DNA of 18,017 nucleotides from an uncultured bacterium (lineage in GTDB: Bacteria; Verrucomicrobiota; Kiritimatiellia; CAIKKV01). A program made the position numbers and the translations under genes. The stretch's first letter is position 1; every line of letters begins with the position of its first letter. Where the stretch lies: the NCBI GenBank assembly GCA_903828035.1, contig CAIKKV010000476.1:1-18017 (forward strand). The letters run 5' to 3'. This document shows positions 15,694 to 18,017 of this stretch, piece by piece. The notes under the pieces are model-generated. The model saw nothing but the letters and a program-made list of their open reading frames with translations, made no database searches and had not been told where the DNA came from.

Positions 15694-17691
15694 ATGAAAG
15701 CCATCCCGTCCATCCGCCCGCTCCGCTACCATCTCCGCTTCCAGGTTCTTCCGGGTCGCAACCTCAATCGCGATACCCGTGAGTTGATCGATTTCTGCCG
15801 GACTCACCGGGTCGAGGAAGTGGCCCTCTTCTTCGCCGCCGAGGAATGGAACAACGGCCTCCTGTCCCGGGCCGAGGAAAACCGCTGGTTCAAAGCCGTG
15901 AGCGCCGTGACGGAGCTCCTCCGGAAAAACAGCATCGCGGTCAGCCTCAACCCCTGGATGACCAGCCTGCATTGCGCCCGTGGGAGGAGCTTTCCCAAGG
16001 ACCGCCCGTTCCTCCCCACGGTCTCGCCCTCCGGCGAAGTGTCCAAGGCCTGCGCCTCCTTCGCCGACCCCGCGTTCCAGACGTACCTGTGCCGCCTCTA
16101 CGCCCGCTTTGCCCGGCTCGGCTTCCGCGTCCTCTGGATTGAAGACGATTTCCGCTTCCACAACCACGGCCCGCTGACCTGGGGCGGCGGCTTCGAGCAG
16201 CCAATCCTCGACCTGTTCAGCCTAAAGATTGGAAAGAAAACGAAGCGCGAGGAGGTGGTCGCCGCCCTCCTGAAGCCCGGCAAGCCCCATCCCTGGCGCG
16301 CCGTCTGGCAAAGCGTCTGGCGGGAGGTGCACCTGCAGGTGGCCGGCAAGCTGTCCGCGGCCGTCTCCGCCGCCTCCGGCGGCCGTTCCAAGCTCGGCCT
16401 GATGTCGTCCGGGCCCGCCACCCACAGCATGGAAGGGCGCGACTGGACGACCCTCTTCTCCGCCCTGTCCATCAACGGCCAGGTGGCGCACCGGCCGCAT
16501 TACGCCCCCTACTCGGAAACGCCCGGCTGGACCAAGGCGTACTCCAGCCAGATGCTGGACGTGCAGAAGTCGTTCCGCCCGCCGGCGTGCGAAGTCGCGC
16601 CCGAGATCGAGAACTTCCCCTTCACGCGCTGGAGCAAATCCGACACCCAGAGCTGGGCCGAGATGGCGCTTTGCGAAATCCATGGCTCCGACGCCCTGCT
16701 GCTCGACATCTTCCCGTTCTCCGGCAACCGGGCTTCCGCGGAGCCGCAAATCGGCGAGCTGCTCGACACCGCCCGCCCGGGCCTCGCCTGGCTGGCCGCG
16801 CGCTTTCCGGCCACGCTGCAAACGCGGGGGGTTGGCGTGCCGTATAAAGCGGATGCCGGCCGAGTGATGCAGCTGCCAAAAGGCGCCAGCTCGCTCTGGC
16901 AATACAGCGCGGCCTCGCCCTTCGAAGCGGGCCAGTATCTCATGCAATACGGCATTCCCGTCACCTCCCGCCTGCAGCCGGTCAACGCCGTCTTCGGCCC
17001 CCTGATGGACGCCTTCACCGATGCGGAAGTGGAGTCCCTCCTGCGGGGCGGCCTGATGCTGGACGCGCCCGGCGCCGCCATCCTGCTGCGCCGCGGCTTT
17101 GGCCCGCTCATCGGCCTGAAGGGGCTGGCGATGGTCGGCCGGGAAGAGGCGCCCTACGCGATCGAGGAAACGGTCCATCCCGCAACGGGTGTGCCCGCCG
17201 GCTTCTTCATGAACGCCAATCTCATCCCCTCCATGGCGCGCCTGGAGCCCGCCCGGGGCGCGGAGCTCTGGACCCGGATCATCCAGCCCGACGGCCGCGC
17301 CTTCGGCCCGGGCTGGGTCGTTTTCAGGAACAAGCTCGGCGGGCGGGTCGCGGTGTGCGCGGCGCCGAATCCCGCCCACCTGCCCGCCTGCTACCAGCGG
17401 CAGGCGATCGCCCAGAGCCTGGTGCGCTTCCTGGCCAACGGCCGGTTCGGCTCCCCCACGCTCACCGGCGGGGCCCACCAGCTGCTGATCCACTTCGGCG
17501 AAGGCCGCGATCAAAAGGTGGTCGTGCTCAACGGCACGGCCGACCCCTCCGCGCCCGTCCTCAAGTGGCCGGGCCGCGAGCCCGCCCTGTCGTACTGGAC
17601 GCTCACGCCGCTCGCGAAGCCGGCCAAGGCCTCCTCCAAACCCGTCCTGCCCTATCTCGGCCTTCTCGTCGGCACGCGCCCCACCGCCTGA
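15694..17691 (+). CDS. Cytoplasmic glycosidase-like TIM-barrel protein of unassigned family
   Basis: The ATG at 15694 has AAGGAG six bases upstream, so the longer frame from 15661 is not used. The 665-residue product has no signal peptide or membrane segment. Residues 10-375 read as a TIM barrel. ELIDFCRTHRVEEVALFF sits at 30-47, SLNPWMTSLH near 84-93, and WIEDDFRFHNHG at 148-159 with E150, D151 and D152 at the end of a strand as candidate catalytic acids. CEVAPEIENFPFTRW lies near 299-313 with E300, E304 and E306, and LLLDIFPFSG follows near 335-344. Residues 380-490 resemble the GATase-like domain that follows the barrel in GH42 enzymes, with a DAPGAAILLRRGFG motif near 457-470. A beta-sandwich domain ends the protein. 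This order suggests a clan GH-A glycosidase, but I cannot assign a family or substrate. It may act on oligosaccharides taken up after cleavage by the exported enzymes. Confidence 0.82.
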   Translation: MKAIPSIRPLRYHLRFQVLPGRNLNRDTRELIDFCRTHRVEEVALFFAAEEWNNGLLSRAEENRWFKAVSAVTELLRKNSIAVSLNPWMTSLHCARGRSFPKDRPFLPTVSPSGEVSKACASFADPAFQTYLCRLYARFARLGFRVLWIEDDFRFHNHGPLTWGGGFEQPILDLFSLKIGKKTKREEVVAALLKPGKPHPWRAVWQSVWREVHLQVAGKLSAAVSAASGGRSKLGLMSSGPATHSMEGRDWTTLFSALSINGQVAHRPHYAPYSETPGWTKAYSSQMLDVQKSFRPPACEVAPEIENFPFTRWSKSDTQSWAEMALCEIHGSDALLLDIFPFSGNRASAEPQIGELLDTARPGLAWLAARFPATLQTRGVGVPYKADAGRVMQLPKGASSLWQYSAASPFEAGQYLMQYGIPVTSRLQPVNAVFGPLMDAFTDAEVESLLRGGLMLDAPGAAILLRRGFGPLIGLKGLAMVGREEAPYAIEETVHPATGVPAGFFMNANLIPSMARLEPARGAELWTRIIQPDGRAFGPGWVVFRNKLGGRVAVCAAPNPAHLPACYQRQAIAQSLVRFLANGRFGSPTLTGGAHQLLIHFGEGRDQKVVVLNGTADPSAPVLKWPGREPALSYWTLTPLAKPAKASSKPVLPYLGLLVGTRPTA

Positions 17692-17696
17692 TCACC

Positions 17697-17746
17697 GGGT
17701 TGCCTCGAGGCGGTAAACCCGCATCCGGTTCGTGGTTCCAATGCGG
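17697..17746 (+). terminator. Hairpins just after the 665-residue gene, possible terminator
   Basis: Six bases after the stop, GGGTT-GCC (17697-17704) can pair with GGC (17709-17711) and AACCC (17716-17720) around a TCGA loop with a four-base bulge. An alternative stem pairs CCGCAT (17719-17724) with ATGCGG (17741-17746), followed by CTTTGAGCTTTT. The two stems exclude each other in part. Neither has a proper T run directly after the stem, so termination here is only possible. Confidence 0.3.
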
Positions 17747-17879
17747 CTTTGAGCTTTTCCACGCCGATGAAGACTCATGTCGTATTAGGCGCCCAACGCT
17801 TATTCAGCTGCGTTTACTGTGGGTTTCTGGGGTTACCTCTTGACGAAGGGCCCCTTTACTCTGTACGTTATTAGGCGGA

Positions 17880-17885
17880 TATACT
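17880..17885 (+). promoter_or_regulatory. Candidate -10 box for the GntR gene
   Basis: TATACT matches the sigma-70 -10 consensus at five of six bases and lies 24 bases before the preferred start codon. The best -35 candidate is TTTACT at 17855-17860, 19 bases away, matching four of six. TTGACG at 17840-17845 is a better hexamer but would need a -10 near 17864, where only TACGTT is found. The rest of this 218-base gap (17692-17909) is less GC-rich than the genes to its left. It holds a repeated ATTAGGCG (17784-17791 and 17870-17877) that might be an operator, and no gene. Confidence 0.35.
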
Positions 17886-17909
17886 TACATACCCATGGGA
17901 AGGGTTTTG

Positions 17910-18017
17910 ATGACATCACTTAACGTCGATCGCGACGGCATGCTTCCGCTGTACCGTCAGGGAGTCGAAAAGCTTAGGGCGGCCATCCTTCGGGGCGAGT
18001 ACTTGCCCGGAAAGAAA
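17910..18017 (+). CDS. GntR-family transcriptional regulator, N-terminal part only (cut by window end)
   Basis: Thirty-six codons are visible and remain open to the last base. The residues PLYRQGVEKLRAAILRGEYLPGKK match the first helix and following turn of the GntR winged-helix DNA-binding domain, which usually reads PLY-Q-V---L---I--GEY-PG-KLPSE. ATG 17910 is preferred, with a GGGAAGGG ribosome site (17897-17904) about five bases before it. An in-frame ATG at 17895 would place that site inside the gene. Third-position GC is about two thirds here, visibly lower than in the other genes, though the sample is small. GntR proteins with this kind of N-terminus can carry a sugar-binding C-terminal domain and control sugar genes; the C-terminal part is outside the window, so the ligand class is unknown. 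Confidence 0.85.
   Translation, partial: MTSLNVDRDGMLPLYRQGVEKLRAAILRGEYLPGKK

Noticed and set aside
1..18017. CRISPR array, tRNA, rRNA, insertion sequence or phage genes
   Set aside because: No regularly spaced repeats, no cloverleaf or rRNA-like stretch and no transposase, integrase or phage-like frame was noticed on reading both strands.

Overview
The window is 18,017 bases of GC-rich bacterial DNA carrying seven complete genes, an eighth that reads as intact only across a frameshift, and the first 36 codons of a ninth. No translation, ribosomal RNA, tRNA, phage or transposase gene is visible, so the taxonomic guess rests on gene style only. Large secreted glycosidase-like proteins of no obvious named family, a ceramidase-fold enzyme without a signal peptide, an HpcH/HpaI aldolase and a GntR regulator together resemble carbohydrate-degradation regions of the Planctomycetes-Verrucomicrobia-Lentisphaerae-Kiritimatiellae group. 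That placement is an inference.

Layout from left to right. Bases 2-157 form one long imperfect palindrome. A minus-strand family GH95 glycosidase (196-2412) starts from a 99-base divergent gap that also serves a plus-strand pair: a secreted protein with PQQ-like beta-propeller repeats (2512-4047) and a secreted 1011-residue glycosidase-like protein with a C-terminal GATase-like domain (4065-7100). Converging on this pair is a minus-strand HpcH/HpaI aldolase (7104-7865), preceded on the same strand by a small exported protein of unknown function (7921-8886). A 153-base divergent gap then leads to a ceramidase-like enzyme (9040-10399) that is frameshifted in an eight-C tract at codons 13-15. 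It meets, with no base between the stop codons, a giant minus-strand secreted protein of 1719 residues (10400-15559) containing a glycosidase-like barrel and several carbohydrate-binding-type beta-sandwich domains. Divergent from that is a cytoplasmic 665-residue glycosidase-like protein (15694-17691), followed by a 218-base gap and the start of a GntR regulator cut by the window end (17910-18017).

Taken together this looks like an accessory glycan-use locus. Two large exported proteins could bind and cut a polymer outside the cytoplasm, while GH95 and the 665-residue protein could trim imported oligosaccharides inside. An HpcH/HpaI aldolase can end an oxidative deoxysugar pathway by splitting a 2-keto-3-deoxy acid; pairing it with a GH95 enzyme suggests L-fucose or a related sugar. 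Dehydrogenase, lactonase, dehydratase, transporter and sulfatase genes are all absent from the window, so the pathway link is tentative. Strand changes are frequent (- + + - - + - + +), which implies several transcription units rather than one operon.

The most unusual points are the 156-base palindrome at the left edge, the poly-C frameshift in the ceramidase-like gene, the last binding domain of the giant protein apparently cut off after its first motif, a perfect 28-base palindrome inside that gene, and three glycosidase-like proteins that I cannot assign to a family. No stretch without a gene is longer than about 220 bases.
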